The notes beneath the pieces were generated by a model, which saw only the letters and a program-made list of their open reading frames with translations, searched no databases and was not told the DNA's origin. From positions 1 to 64,000 of the forward strand of contig NZ_CAMHSK010000003.1 in assembly GCF_946187725.1 (NCBI RefSeq): a stretch of 64,000 nucleotides of DNA. Direction: 5' to 3'. Shown piece after piece: positions 38,330 to 47,647 of the stretch; positions within the stretch are counted from its first letter, which is position 1; each line of letters starts with the position of its first letter. The position numbers were made by a program, and so were the translations under genes. Origin of the DNA: an uncultured Treponema sp. Lineage in GTDB: Bacteria > Spirochaetota > Spirochaetia > Treponematales > Treponemataceae.

Positions 38330-39286
38330 ATGGCTAAGAAGTATGCATTTTTGTTCCCAGGACAGGGCGCACAGGCTCAGGGAATGATTAAAGATGTTTG
38401 TGAGGCTTTCCCGGAAGCACGCAAGGTCATTGACGATATTTCCAAGGTTACTGGAAAAGATATTCCTAAATTGCTCTGGGAAACTGAGCAGACTGAATTG
38501 AACAGAAGTGATAACAGTCAGCTTGCAATTACTGCAGCTAGTCTTGCCGTAATGGCAGCATTGAAATCAAAAGGAATCGAGCCAAGTGCCGCAATGGGTT
38601 TCAGCTTGGGTGAATTCCCTGCTTTGTATGCTGCAGGAATCCTTTCTTTTGAAGATGTAATCAAAGTTGTTTGCGAGCGTGGTTCAATCATGCAGAAAGT
38701 TTGTGAACAGATTGCTGAAGAGAACGCAGGAAATGCTCCTGGAATGAGCGCAATACTTGGTCTTCCACCAGAGAAAGTTGAAGAAATTGCAAACGGAATC
38801 GAAGGTGCTTATGCCGCAAACCTCAACAGCGTCAAACAGACCGTAATCTCTGGTACTGCTGACGGTCTTACAAAGGCTGAAGAAGCTGCAAAAGCCGCTG
38901 GTGCTCGCAGAACCGTCCGCCTCGCCGTTGCAGGCCCATTCCACAGCCCGCTCATGCAGCGTGCCGCTGATAATTTCAAGATCGCTTTGGAGCCGTACAC
39001 ATTCTGTGACCCAAAAATCACTCTTTTCTCAAATGTTACAGGCAAAAAAGTAACAGAAGGTGCTCCTGCAAAAGCAAGCGCAGTTGATCACCTCACACAC
39101 CCGGTTCGCTGGACAGACGAAGAGAAAGTTCTCGCAGACATGATTAAAGAAGATTCTGCAAACGAATGGGTAATCCTCGAAGTGGGACCAGGAAAAGTCC
39201 TGAGCGGCTTGTGGGGGCAGACAGAACTCGGTGCAACTCTCGCATGTACACCAGTAAACACAGCTGAGGCTATTCAGTCACTGTAA
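38330..39286 (+). CDS. fabD: malonyl-CoA:ACP transacylase
   Basis: AFLFPGQGAQAQGM; GFSLGEFPALYAAG; PFHSPLM. Confidence 0.95.
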   Translation: MAKKYAFLFPGQGAQAQGMIKDVCEAFPEARKVIDDISKVTGKDIPKLLWETEQTELNRSDNSQLAITAASLAVMAALKSKGIEPSAAMGFSLGEFPALYAAGILSFEDVIKVVCERGSIMQKVCEQIAEENAGNAPGMSAILGLPPEKVEEIANGIEGAYAANLNSVKQTVISGTADGLTKAEEAAKAAGARRTVRLAVAGPFHSPLMQRAADNFKIALEPYTFCDPKITLFSNVTGKKVTEGAPAKASAVDHLTHPVRWTDEEKVLADMIKEDSANEWVILEVGPGKVLSGLWGQTELGATLACTPVNTAEAIQSL

Positions 39287-39299
39287 AAAGGAGAAATTT

Positions 39300-40049
39300 A
39301 TGTTGTTGAAGAATAAAAAAGCACTTGTAACTGGTTCTAGCCGCGGTATTGGTCGCGCTATCGTTGAGGCTTTCATTAAAAATGGCGCTGAAGTCTGGGG
39401 CTTGTGCTCTAAGCCTAGTGCCGCAAAAGAAGATTTGGAGAAGCTTGCTTCAGAGAACGGAGTTGCTTTCCATGAGATTTACGCTGATGTCGGAAATGCA
39501 GAGCAGGTTACTGAAGTCGTAAAGGTAGCCCTTGCAGAAGCTGGTACATTCGATGTTCTCGTAAACAATGCCGGAATCACACGCGACGGTCTTTCTTTCC
39601 GCATGAAGAAAGAGGACTGGGACGATGTTCTTCGCATCAACCTCACAAGCGTATTCCTTATCAGCCAGATTGTTTCAAGCAACATGATTCGTGCAAAAGA
39701 CAAATCATGCTCAATCATCAATATGGCTTCAATCGTCGGTCTTCACGGACAGGGCGGTCAGGTCAACTATGCAGCATCTAAGGGCGGAATCATCGCTTAC
39801 TCAAAGGCTCTTGCAAAAGAAGTCGGAAGCCGTGGAGTTCGCGTAAATGCAATCGCACCAGGATTCATCGAGACTGATATGACTGCCGTTCTCAAAGACG
39901 ACATGAAAGCTCAGTGGATTGAAGGTCTTCCACTCAAACGGGCCGGAAAACCAGAGGACATCGCAAATGCAGCGCTCTTCCTCGCAAGTGATTTGAGCAC
40001 ATACATCACAGGCCAGGTTCTTGGCGTTGACGGCGGTATGGGGGCGTAA
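39300..40049 (+). CDS. fabG: 3-oxoacyl-ACP reductase
   Basis: ALVTGSSRGIGRAI; NNAGITRDGL; YAASKGGI; GQVLGVDGGM. Confidence 0.96.
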   Translation: MLLKNKKALVTGSSRGIGRAIVEAFIKNGAEVWGLCSKPSAAKEDLEKLASENGVAFHEIYADVGNAEQVTEVVKVALAEAGTFDVLVNNAGITRDGLSFRMKKEDWDDVLRINLTSVFLISQIVSSNMIRAKDKSCSIINMASIVGLHGQGGQVNYAASKGGIIAYSKALAKEVGSRGVRVNAIAPGFIETDMTAVLKDDMKAQWIEGLPLKRAGKPEDIANAALFLASDLSTYITGQVLGVDGGMGA

Positions 40050-40059
40050 GAAACTACAT

Positions 40060-40291
40060 ACGCCACTTCGTGTCGTTGACATGAGTGGAAATAATTAACT
40101 CGCCGCTTACGCGGCTAGCGTATCCATGTAGTTTCTTACTTCGACGAGTTTTTGTTCCAAAAACTCGCGGAATTCCCTGTCTTTTAAATGACGCGGCCCT
40201 TCGCAGCATAGCTGCTTGGAGACTAGCTCAAAACCTGTCTCACAGGTTTTGCCCCGCTAGAGCGGGTCGCTCCCTATCCGTGCCGCTGTCT
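40060..40291. repeat. dispersed structured intergenic element, copy B
   Basis: Consecutive hairpins 40145-40167, 40230-40250 and 40253-40266 in the same order as copy A, with different stem sequences. Confidence 0.7.
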
Positions 40292-41095
40292 TTAGTCGCT
40301 CAGTAGTTTGATTTCTTCTTTGCTGAGTTCACGGTAACCACCGAGAGGAATTGTGGGATCAAGTTCTAGATTTCCCATCTTCACGCGTTTCAAATAAACA
40401 ACTTCGTTTCCCAGCTGAGCAAACATCCGCTTTACCTGATGAAATTTCCCTTCATAAATCTTGAGAAGACAATCGATATGCCGTGTGTTTTCCCCGCTCC
40501 CCTGCGAGCTTTCACAACTGCTCACTGCTAACTGCTCACTGCTAACTTCAAACTTAATCTCTGCCGGTTTTGCATCAAATCCGTTTTCGTTTCCTTCGCG
40601 GTCAATCCAGAAGCCTTTTGAGAATTTTTCTGTGTAGTTCTGTTTTTCTTCTTCGGTGAGAGAATCCCGCAAACCCACGGCGTAAGTTTTGGGTGCGTGA
40701 GTTTTTGGCGAGAGAAGCCTGTGCGTGAGCTTCCCATCTGTAGTGAGAATCAGCAGACCCTCGGTATCGATGTCGAGCCTGCCCATACAGTGAAGGTCGC
40801 CGCCTAAGAATTTGTGTTTTAGAGATTCGTCGAGCAAATCGAAGACTGTCTGATGCTCTCCATCCTTGTTCGCGCAAACGACATCCTGGCATTTGTTCAT
40901 CATAATGTAGAGGTCGTGCTGAAGTCGGATTTCTTCCTTGTCCACGCAAACAACATCATTCTCAATGTCGAGCTGAAATCCTGAGTCATAAACAAATTTG
41001 CCGTTGACGGTGACTCGTTCATCACGGAGCAGCTTTTTGACATCTTTTCGAGAGCCGAATCCATGATGAGACAAAATTTTATCGATTCTTTCCAT
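40292..41095 (-). CDS. RsuA-family pseudouridine synthase
   Basis: S4-like N-term MERIDKILSHHGFGSRKDVKKLLR; GRLDIDTEGLLILTTDGKLTHRL. Confidence 0.93.
   Translation of the reverse strand: MERIDKILSHHGFGSRKDVKKLLRDERVTVNGKFVYDSGFQLDIENDVVCVDKEEIRLQHDLYIMMNKCQDVVCANKDGEHQTVFDLLDESLKHKFLGGDLHCMGRLDIDTEGLLILTTDGKLTHRLLSPKTHAPKTYAVGLRDSLTEEEKQNYTEKFSKGFWIDREGNENGFDAKPAEIKFEVSSEQLAVSSCESSQGSGENTRHIDCLLKIYEGKFHQVKRMFAQLGNEVVYLKRVKMGNLELDPTIPLGGYRELSKEEIKLLSD
40512..40547 (-). repeat. AGCAGTTAGCAGTGAGC-type repeat in frame inside the pseudouridine synthase
   Basis: Encodes VSSEQLAVSS. Confidence 0.8.
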
Positions 41096-41195
41096 TAGCG
41101 GTAATCCTTTAATTCAAACATTTGAAGCATAACAAGATTCCATTATATAATATATGCCTGCCAAGAGAAAGAATCCAGAATCCTATTTTTACCTG

Positions 41196-42533
41196 TTAAT
41201 TCTGAAATCCTATTTTCCTGTTATTGCCAAAACTCTCGGATTCAAATAATTTCCTTAATTCTCTTGTGTTATTTTCATCCAGAGAAAAACTTGCGATGAC
41301 GCATTCGTTTTTTTGACATATTGATTTCGCTGCGATTTGTGATAGCACGGAAGGAACTTCTCTTGGTCGACCATGACTTAGCTCGAAAATCAATTCTTTA
41401 GTTTTTTCAGGTATATGCTCTGGAACAAGCTTCGTATTGATTGAATTATCAGTAATCCAATCCTTGTATTGATTTTCAATGACAACGGATTTGATTTCTT
41501 CTTTCGTGTAATTTCTGATGTTCAGCTTTATTGGAAATCGACTTAGAATATGAGCCGGAATCTTTGAAATATCATTTGCGATTGCAATATAATTTATATG
41601 CGATGCGTCAACTTCAACCTTAAAGAAGTTGTCTGCAAAATGTTTTGCATTGTTTTTCTCAAGAAGTACCGAAAATGCTCCTGATAAATCTCTGTCGCCG
41701 CCATAGCCGTAGTCAGCTTTGTCTATTTCATCCAGAATTACAAGCGGGTTTGCGATAGGATGACCGTCTTTCTTAAAAAGTGAGCGTAAAATATCACCGC
41801 AGTTACTTTTGTCGTAGCCTTTGTCACCTCCCGTCAAGGTGAAGTTTACGCTTCCGCTTCCCAAAGTGGTGCGATGGTAATATCCATAAATTTCGCATAA
41901 TTTGTTTACAAAAGATGATTTACCGCAGGATGGTTCACCGATTATAAGGATGTTGCTCATTAAGATTTTTTTATCCGTTTTTAAGCTCAAAACTTCTTTG
42001 GAAGGGATGAAAATTTCTTCATATTCCTTAAAATTCGGATATTTCTCAAATAAGTCCTTCATTTTCTGAATATGTTCTTCCGTGTATTCTTTAAAATATG
42101 GAACGCCGGACAGAGATTCTTTGATAGAGCTGATGTTTTTGTCATTTTCCTTAGTTGTATCAAGCGATGAATAGATTCTGTTGAATTCATCAATAGAGAA
42201 CAAGGAATCATGTTCAGCAGAATCCTGGTTTTCTGTACGCTCTTCCTCTTGCATTACTTCATTTGCTTCTCGAATGGCTTCTTGGAGGTAATCATTAGGC
42301 TCATCAGATTCATCAAAATCTTGGTCTTCTGTATAGTCCTCTTCTGTTGGAGCTTCATCAGACTCCTCGATGGTGTATGTTTCTTCTGAATTAGAAATGT
42401 TTGTGCATGTAAAGGCGAACTGTACCAAAAGAGTGGCCAGCTGTTCGTATTTTGTCTCGTCTGATAAGTCGTTGTTATCCAAGAGTGCTACGGCTTTTTT
42501 TGCGATAGAGAGCATATTTTTATTTTGGTCCAT
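41196..42533 (-). CDS. Lon-type AAA+ ATPase without a protease domain
   Basis: ILIIGEPSCGKSSF Walker A; NPLVILDEIDKADYGYGGDRDLSGAFSVLLEKNNAKHFADNFFKVEVDASHINYIAIAND resembles the Lon ATPase module; ends soon after the AAA lid; acidic N-terminus. Confidence 0.82.
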   Translation of the reverse strand: MDQNKNMLSIAKKAVALLDNNDLSDETKYEQLATLLVQFAFTCTNISNSEETYTIEESDEAPTEEDYTEDQDFDESDEPNDYLQEAIREANEVMQEEERTENQDSAEHDSLFSIDEFNRIYSSLDTTKENDKNISSIKESLSGVPYFKEYTEEHIQKMKDLFEKYPNFKEYEEIFIPSKEVLSLKTDKKILMSNILIIGEPSCGKSSFVNKLCEIYGYYHRTTLGSGSVNFTLTGGDKGYDKSNCGDILRSLFKKDGHPIANPLVILDEIDKADYGYGGDRDLSGAFSVLLEKNNAKHFADNFFKVEVDASHINYIAIANDISKIPAHILSRFPIKLNIRNYTKEEIKSVVIENQYKDWITDNSINTKLVPEHIPEKTKELIFELSHGRPREVPSVLSQIAAKSICQKNECVIASFSLDENNTRELRKLFESESFGNNRKIGFQN

Positions 42534-42565
42534 TTTTGTGTCTCCTTTCTTTTTAAAGTGTAAAA

Positions 42566-42577
42566 TAACGCGTTATA
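42566..42577. promoter_or_regulatory. palindromic site TAACGCGTTATA, copy 1
   Basis: Core TAACGCGTTA is a perfect palindrome; lies in the divergent intergenic region. Confidence 0.65.
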
Positions 42578-42614
42578 ATTTGTATTTTATACGAAAATAA
42601 GATTTTGTCAATAT

Positions 42615-42626
42615 TAACGCGTTATA
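42615..42626. promoter_or_regulatory. palindromic site TAACGCGTTATA, copy 2
   Basis: Identical 12-mer, 49 bp from copy 1. Confidence 0.65.
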
Positions 42627-42662
42627 TTGAATCTTTTTTGTATTTATTCTATTGTTATTCAT

Positions 42663-43754
42663 ATGGATGAAGAACGACTATTTAAAGAAATCATTTCAAC
42701 TTTCCCTGTATTGCTGACTTATGAGCCAGAAAAAATAATTGAAATTACGAATAAATTTCAGAATTTCCTTTTGGATTATAAGGCGACTGACAATTTTCCA
42801 AGACAATCTGATTTGGTTAATGAATATTTGGAGAGTGTGAGTCCGGAGTACAAAAAAGAAGCCGAAAAAGCAATATCGAAGTTCGATGAATTTTGTCTTC
42901 AACAAAACATTCCTTTTTTTAAAGTGAACGGGAATGATATTGTTGCCTTTGTGAAAGAAGCGTACAGTAACGGAATGTCTCAGGGGATTGTTCGTGTATT
43001 GGTTTCTCGTGTCCGTAAATTCTATTCATTCATATATGAAAAGAAACTTCTGATTTCAAATCCGTTTGATGATGTAAAACTGTCTGAAATTGATTATAAA
43101 TGTGGCGAGCAGTATTTAATTCCTTCAGAAGAGGAAGTCCAGGAAATAATAAATTCCTTGCCAATAGAAAAAGCTGTGATTCTTGCAGTTATTAGTGTGA
43201 AAGCGTATTCTGATGCTGATTTTTTGCAGGCATCTTTTTCTTATGCGGAATTTGAAAATCTAAATCAAAAAATTCTTGTCGATGGAGTTTTACAAGGTAC
43301 AGAAATTTCAGTTGCTTATTGTTATCGACCTGATGAAAATTGGAATGCAGTGGAGCCTGAAGGGTGGATTATTTCAGAATCTGATGGTGCAGGTTTTAGA
43401 GGATATTATGAATATATAAATTCTCCTCAATGGTATAATGATTTACTGGCGAGATTTTGGGAAAAAATCAGTCGTGACCATGTGGAAAATGAATATTATG
43501 GAATTGGAGAGGCGTATTTCTCAAATAAAAATATTTCTTTTCAATCATGTAAAAATATAATTCTGAAACAAATAAAGAAACTGTATTCGGAAGGCAAAAT
43601 AAAACATCCATACGGACTAAAAAATTTCCGATACTTTGCTGTGTTAATGGAATATTCTAAAAGTCATAACCTGGAAAGTGTAAAAAAGATGCTAAATCAC
43701 TCTACACTGAATACTACAAAACGATTCTTGCAAAATATCGGAATCAATGTGTGA
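42663..43754 (+). CDS. tyrosine-recombinase-like protein, probably catalytically inactive
   Basis: Phage-integrase-like N-terminal SAM-like domain (YLESVSPEYKKEAEKAISKFDEFC...); C-term VKKMLNHSTLNTTKRFLQ parallels lLGHssi.tT..Y but the nucleophile Tyr is Phe. Confidence 0.7.
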   Translation: MDEERLFKEIISTFPVLLTYEPEKIIEITNKFQNFLLDYKATDNFPRQSDLVNEYLESVSPEYKKEAEKAISKFDEFCLQQNIPFFKVNGNDIVAFVKEAYSNGMSQGIVRVLVSRVRKFYSFIYEKKLLISNPFDDVKLSEIDYKCGEQYLIPSEEEVQEIINSLPIEKAVILAVISVKAYSDADFLQASFSYAEFENLNQKILVDGVLQGTEISVAYCYRPDENWNAVEPEGWIISESDGAGFRGYYEYINSPQWYNDLLARFWEKISRDHVENEYYGIGEAYFSNKNISFQSCKNIILKQIKKLYSEGKIKHPYGLKNFRYFAVLMEYSKSHNLESVKKMLNHSTLNTTKRFLQNIGINV

Positions 43755-43810
43755 GCTAATTCCACGGATACAAAAGCTGTTTTTTGTTAATCCGTGGAAT
43801 CAGGTGTTTC

Positions 43811-45163
43811 TTATCGTTTTTCGATTGGAACATATTCCCTTTCTGCGGAAATGTTCTTGTATGCCGGACGGTAAATCTTTCCGCCTGCAACAATTTCCTC
43901 GATTCGGTGTGCGCTCCAGCCTGCGATTCGTGAGATTGCGAAAATCGGTGTGAAAAGCTCGCGCGGGATATTGAGCATCGAATAAACGAATCCAGAGTAC
44001 AAGTCAACATTCGCACAGATTTTCTTGCCGTCGCCGTGCTTTTCGTAAAGAATATCCGGGCTGAATTTTTCTACCATCTTGTAAAGATTGTATTCTTCGT
44101 CGAGGCCCTTTTCGTGTGCGAGTTTTGCAGCTCTGTCACGCAGGATTGTTGCTCGCGGATCGTTGATTGTGTAAACTGCGTGACCCATACCGTAAATCAA
44201 GCCTGTGCGGTTGAAAGCCTCTTTGTTGGCAATTTTTTCGAGGTAGCGTTTGACTTCGATTTCGCTTGACCAGTCTTTTACATTCTCTTTGATGTCGTCC
44301 ATCATTGCGGCAACCTGAATGTTCGCACCACCGTGACGGCGGCCTTTGAGTGAGCCGACTGCCGCACCAATTGCAGAATAAGTGTCCGTATCAGCAGAAG
44401 AAACGACATGAACTGTAAGAGAAGAGTTGTTACCGCCACCGTGCTCAGCGTGCAAAATCAAAGCGAGGTCGAGCAATTTTGCCTCTTCGTCAGTGAAAGC
44501 CTTGTTGTTTCGGATAAGGCGCAAGAAATTCTCGGCTGTAGAAAGCTCTGGCAGCGGATTGTGAATGTACATTGATTTTCCGTCGTAGTAGCGACGTTTT
44601 GCCTGATAAGCGTATGCCGTGAGAGTGGAGAATCGTGAAGTAAGCTCGATACACTGGCGCAAAACATTTGAAAGCGAGCGGTCTTCCGGGTTTGAGTCGT
44701 AAGAATAAGAAGCCAGAACACCGCGCGCAAGTTTGTTCATGATGTCGGCAGAAGGAGCCTTCATAATCATGTCTTCGGTGAAGTTGTCCGGGAGCTGGCG
44801 GAGAGAACCGAGGTATTCTTTGAAATGATCAAGCTCAGCCTGAGTCGGAAGCTCACCAAATAATAGAAGATAAACGCACTGCTCGTAGCCAAACTGATTG
44901 TGAGCCTCTGCGTCGTTAATCAAATCCTCAACATTGTAGCCACGGTAAATAAGGCGGCCAGGAATTGCGATTTTTTTGTCATCCTGAACTTCGTAACCGA
45001 CTACATCACCAATGCTCGTAAGTCCGACAAGAACGCCGGTGCCGTTTGCGTTTCGGAGACCGCGTTTGACATCGTATTTGTCATAAAGGCTTTTGTCGAT
45101 TGGGTCATTTCGTTCCGCAAGAACGGACAATCTGCCGATAAACAAACTTTCTGATTCTGTCAT
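43811..45163 (-). CDS. gltA: citrate synthase
   Basis: LIYRGYNVEDLI; LILHAEHGGGNNSSLTVHVVSS; YGMGHAVYTINDPRA. Confidence 0.94.
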   Translation of the reverse strand: MTESESLFIGRLSVLAERNDPIDKSLYDKYDVKRGLRNANGTGVLVGLTSIGDVVGYEVQDDKKIAIPGRLIYRGYNVEDLINDAEAHNQFGYEQCVYLLLFGELPTQAELDHFKEYLGSLRQLPDNFTEDMIMKAPSADIMNKLARGVLASYSYDSNPEDRSLSNVLRQCIELTSRFSTLTAYAYQAKRRYYDGKSMYIHNPLPELSTAENFLRLIRNNKAFTDEEAKLLDLALILHAEHGGGNNSSLTVHVVSSADTDTYSAIGAAVGSLKGRRHGGANIQVAAMMDDIKENVKDWSSEIEVKRYLEKIANKEAFNRTGLIYGMGHAVYTINDPRATILRDRAAKLAHEKGLDEEYNLYKMVEKFSPDILYEKHGDGKKICANVDLYSGFVYSMLNIPRELFTPIFAISRIAGWSAHRIEEIVAGGKIYRPAYKNISAEREYVPIEKR

Positions 45164-45268
45164 AGCTACTCCTTAAACCCCGCGTTAGCGGTATTGCATA
45201 TTTATGCAATTTTTGTGAAAATATGTTTATAATTATACAAATTTGTGCATATCGTTGCAAGATAAAAA

Positions 45269-46279
45269 TTAGCGCTTAATTTGTCTTTCAATCTCATTTT
45301 CAACTTTGTCTTCCAAAAGCGAGAAGAAATCCAGTTTGGTGCGTTTTTCAACTTCATCAACAGTGACGGCGTAATCGTCGAGAGTACCCTCGCATTTTTC
45401 GTTCGGAAAAATGAAGCCAAGAGCGACTGCGCTTTCTGCGTCTTCGGGAGTCGCTTTGTCTTTTTCGTCTGCATAGAGCGGGGCTAAAATCACCTTGTAG
45501 TAGAATTCTGGAACTGCAACATGGTTTTCACCGATTGATTTGTATTCAGAGGCTGGCTTTTCAAGAATCGGGCCTGAAACAACATAAACGCGTCCGAAAT
45601 TCTTTGCCCAGAGACGCACTTCGGCTTCAAGGTCTTTCCAGATTCCGCGGTTTAATCCGCCTGTCTGCGGACTCATATTGCTCATGTAAAAAGTCTGGCT
45701 CATCGCCATCTCATCGAAAGCAAAATCTGCCGCCGGTGAAAGATGCCCTCTGTCGTAGCCGGATTTTTTGTAGTCGGCCGGTGTTGCCGAACCTGTGACG
45801 ATTTCGGGGTCCGAGCGGAAGTCATCGGAGCGGTTTGTGTTTTTTACAAGCTCATCTTCGGTGAGGCAGTACGCGCTCCATTCAGCCTGCTCGTAGCTTT
45901 CTCTGTAACATACGGAATAATGCGCAAAATTCCTGATTTGATGGTCTGCCGCATTGTGTTTTCCGGCGCACAGCGGAAATTCTAGATTTTCGGGCAGAGC
46001 GACGAATCCTTTTTGTTTTGAAGGCTTTTTCTGTTTTTCGGAAGTGGATTGCCCGCTTTTTGATGATTGTGCAGGTTCTGCTTCAGAATCTTCTATAATA
46101 GTTGGAGAGGAATCTTCGGGCTTCAGAATTGGACTGAAAATTTCGTCAACCTGAGCGCGGAATTCTTCGTTAGTTTTGTATGAATAAATTGCCAGTGCGA
46201 CGAGAACTGCAAGAATTATATAGAAGAATATTAGCGAGTGAGACTGCTTTCGTCTGCGTGATTTTCGTTTTTTTGCCAT
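45269..46279 (-). CDS. membrane-anchored DNA/RNA non-specific endonuclease
   Basis: YDRGHLSPAADFAFDEMAMSQTFYMSNMSPQ DRGH motif; N-terminal TM; ATG at 46279. Confidence 0.92.
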   Translation of the reverse strand: MAKKRKSRRRKQSHSLIFFYIILAVLVALAIYSYKTNEEFRAQVDEIFSPILKPEDSSPTIIEDSEAEPAQSSKSGQSTSEKQKKPSKQKGFVALPENLEFPLCAGKHNAADHQIRNFAHYSVCYRESYEQAEWSAYCLTEDELVKNTNRSDDFRSDPEIVTGSATPADYKKSGYDRGHLSPAADFAFDEMAMSQTFYMSNMSPQTGGLNRGIWKDLEAEVRLWAKNFGRVYVVSGPILEKPASEYKSIGENHVAVPEFYYKVILAPLYADEKDKATPEDAESAVALGFIFPNEKCEGTLDDYAVTVDEVEKRTKLDFFSLLEDKVENEIERQIKR

Positions 46280-46359
46280 GGATATAGTATAGAAAAAAAA
46301 ATGTGTTTTAGCTATCATAATTTTAAGATAAAAATTAATTCAAAAAATAGAGGCACATA

Positions 46360-47397
46360 ATGGCAACAGTACAGATTCCAGGAAACTACAAATCGCTGCT
46401 TGGTGAAAAAGAGACTGAGCACGCAATCGTAATGATTAAAGATTTCTTCCAGACTCAGCTTTCAACAGCTCTCAATCTCACACGAGTTACCGCACCGCTT
46501 TTTGTTCAGAGCGGAAAGGGCTTGAACGATGATTTGAATGGCGTTGAACGAGCCGTAAAATTCCCTGTTAAGGACATGGGCGACGCTCAGATGGAAATCG
46601 TTCACTCGCTCGCAAAATGGAAGCGTGTTAAGGTCAGCGAAATGAAGCTTCCTGCAGGTTTTGGAATTTACACTGATATGAACGCAATTCGTGCCGACGA
46701 GGATTTGGACAACATTCACTCTCTTTATGTTGACCAGTGGGACTGGTGTGAGTGCATCAATAAAGAAGACCGCACTATTGAATATTTAAAAGCTGCTGTC
46801 CAGAAGATTTATGCCTGCCTTAAACGCACTGAATTCTACATTTACGACCGCTACGAAGATATTAAACCGATTTTGCCAGAAAACATTCAGTTTGTTTACG
46901 CTGATGATTTGCAGAAGCGATATCCAGATTTGACTCCGAAAGAGCGCGAGTCAAAAATCTGTGAAGAATATGGAGCTGTTTTCATTATCGGTATCGGCGG
47001 CAAATTGCCGGACGGCACAATTCACGATGGTCGTGCTCCTGACTATGACGACTGGATTTCTGACAGCGGTAACGGTCACAAAGGCTTGAATGGCGATCTT
47101 CTTGTCTGGAATCCTGTTTTGGAATCTTCATTTGAGCTTTCTTCAATGGGTATCCGCGTAAGTCCAGAAAGTCTCAAACTTCAGCTTGAAGAGCGGGGCT
47201 GCCCGGAACGAGCAAATCTTGAATTCCACAAACGACTTTTGAACGGTGAGCTCAGCTTCACGATGGGTGGCGGTATCGGTCAGAGCCGCTTGTGCATGTT
47301 CTTCCTTCGAAAAGCTCACATCGGCGAAATCCAGGTTTCAATGTGGCCGGATTCAATGAAAGCCGACTGCGAAAAGCATGGAATCCACCTTTTGTAA
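46360..47397 (+). CDS. asnA: aspartate--ammonia ligase
   Basis: FFQTQLSTALNLTRVTAPLFV; GGGIGQSRLCMFFLRKAHIGEIQVSMWP. Confidence 0.96.
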   Translation: MATVQIPGNYKSLLGEKETEHAIVMIKDFFQTQLSTALNLTRVTAPLFVQSGKGLNDDLNGVERAVKFPVKDMGDAQMEIVHSLAKWKRVKVSEMKLPAGFGIYTDMNAIRADEDLDNIHSLYVDQWDWCECINKEDRTIEYLKAAVQKIYACLKRTEFYIYDRYEDIKPILPENIQFVYADDLQKRYPDLTPKERESKICEEYGAVFIIGIGGKLPDGTIHDGRAPDYDDWISDSGNGHKGLNGDLLVWNPVLESSFELSSMGIRVSPESLKLQLEERGCPERANLEFHKRLLNGELSFTMGGGIGQSRLCMFFLRKAHIGEIQVSMWPDSMKADCEKHGIHLL

Positions 47398-47460
47398 TTA
47401 GAAATTAGCAATTAGCAATGAGAAATAAAAAAAATTGCTAATTGCACATTGCTAATTTTA
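47397..47460. repeat. AATTAGCAAT-type short repeat arranged as inverted copies
   Basis: ATTAGCAATTAGCAATGAG ... ATTGCTAATTGCACATTGCTAATT. Confidence 0.7.
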
Positions 47461-47461
47461 T

Positions 47462-47492
47462 GGGAAACTTTCTGTGCCCCTGAAAGTTTCCC
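47462..47492 (+). terminator. hairpin downstream of asnA
   Basis: GGGAAACTTTC-tgtgcccct-GAAAGTTTCCC, 11-bp perfect stem. Confidence 0.6.
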
Positions 47493-47647
47493 TATCTTTG
47501 CCAACTGCTTTTCTTTTTTTTTCGATTATTGCTCATACGCTGAACCTTCCTTTCTTAATTGTGTTTTTTTCTAAAAAAAAATTGTTTCCTTTTCTGCTTT
47601 CTGTGTTACAATTGTATAAGGCAATTTTCAGAGAATTGGGAGTCTGT

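Noticed and set aside
40046-40139. Insertion sequence ends
   Set aside because: Inverted repeat encloses only 66 bp, with no transposase nearby.
42627-42662. TTG start of the recombinase-like gene at 42627
   Set aside because: Would abut the TAACGCGTTATA site with no room for promoter or RBS; ATG 42663 preferred, although its RBS is weak.
47474-47647. Upstream extension of the diguanylate cyclase ORF to 47474
   Set aside because: Would start inside the asnA downstream hairpin (47462-47492); ATG 47648 with RBS is better.
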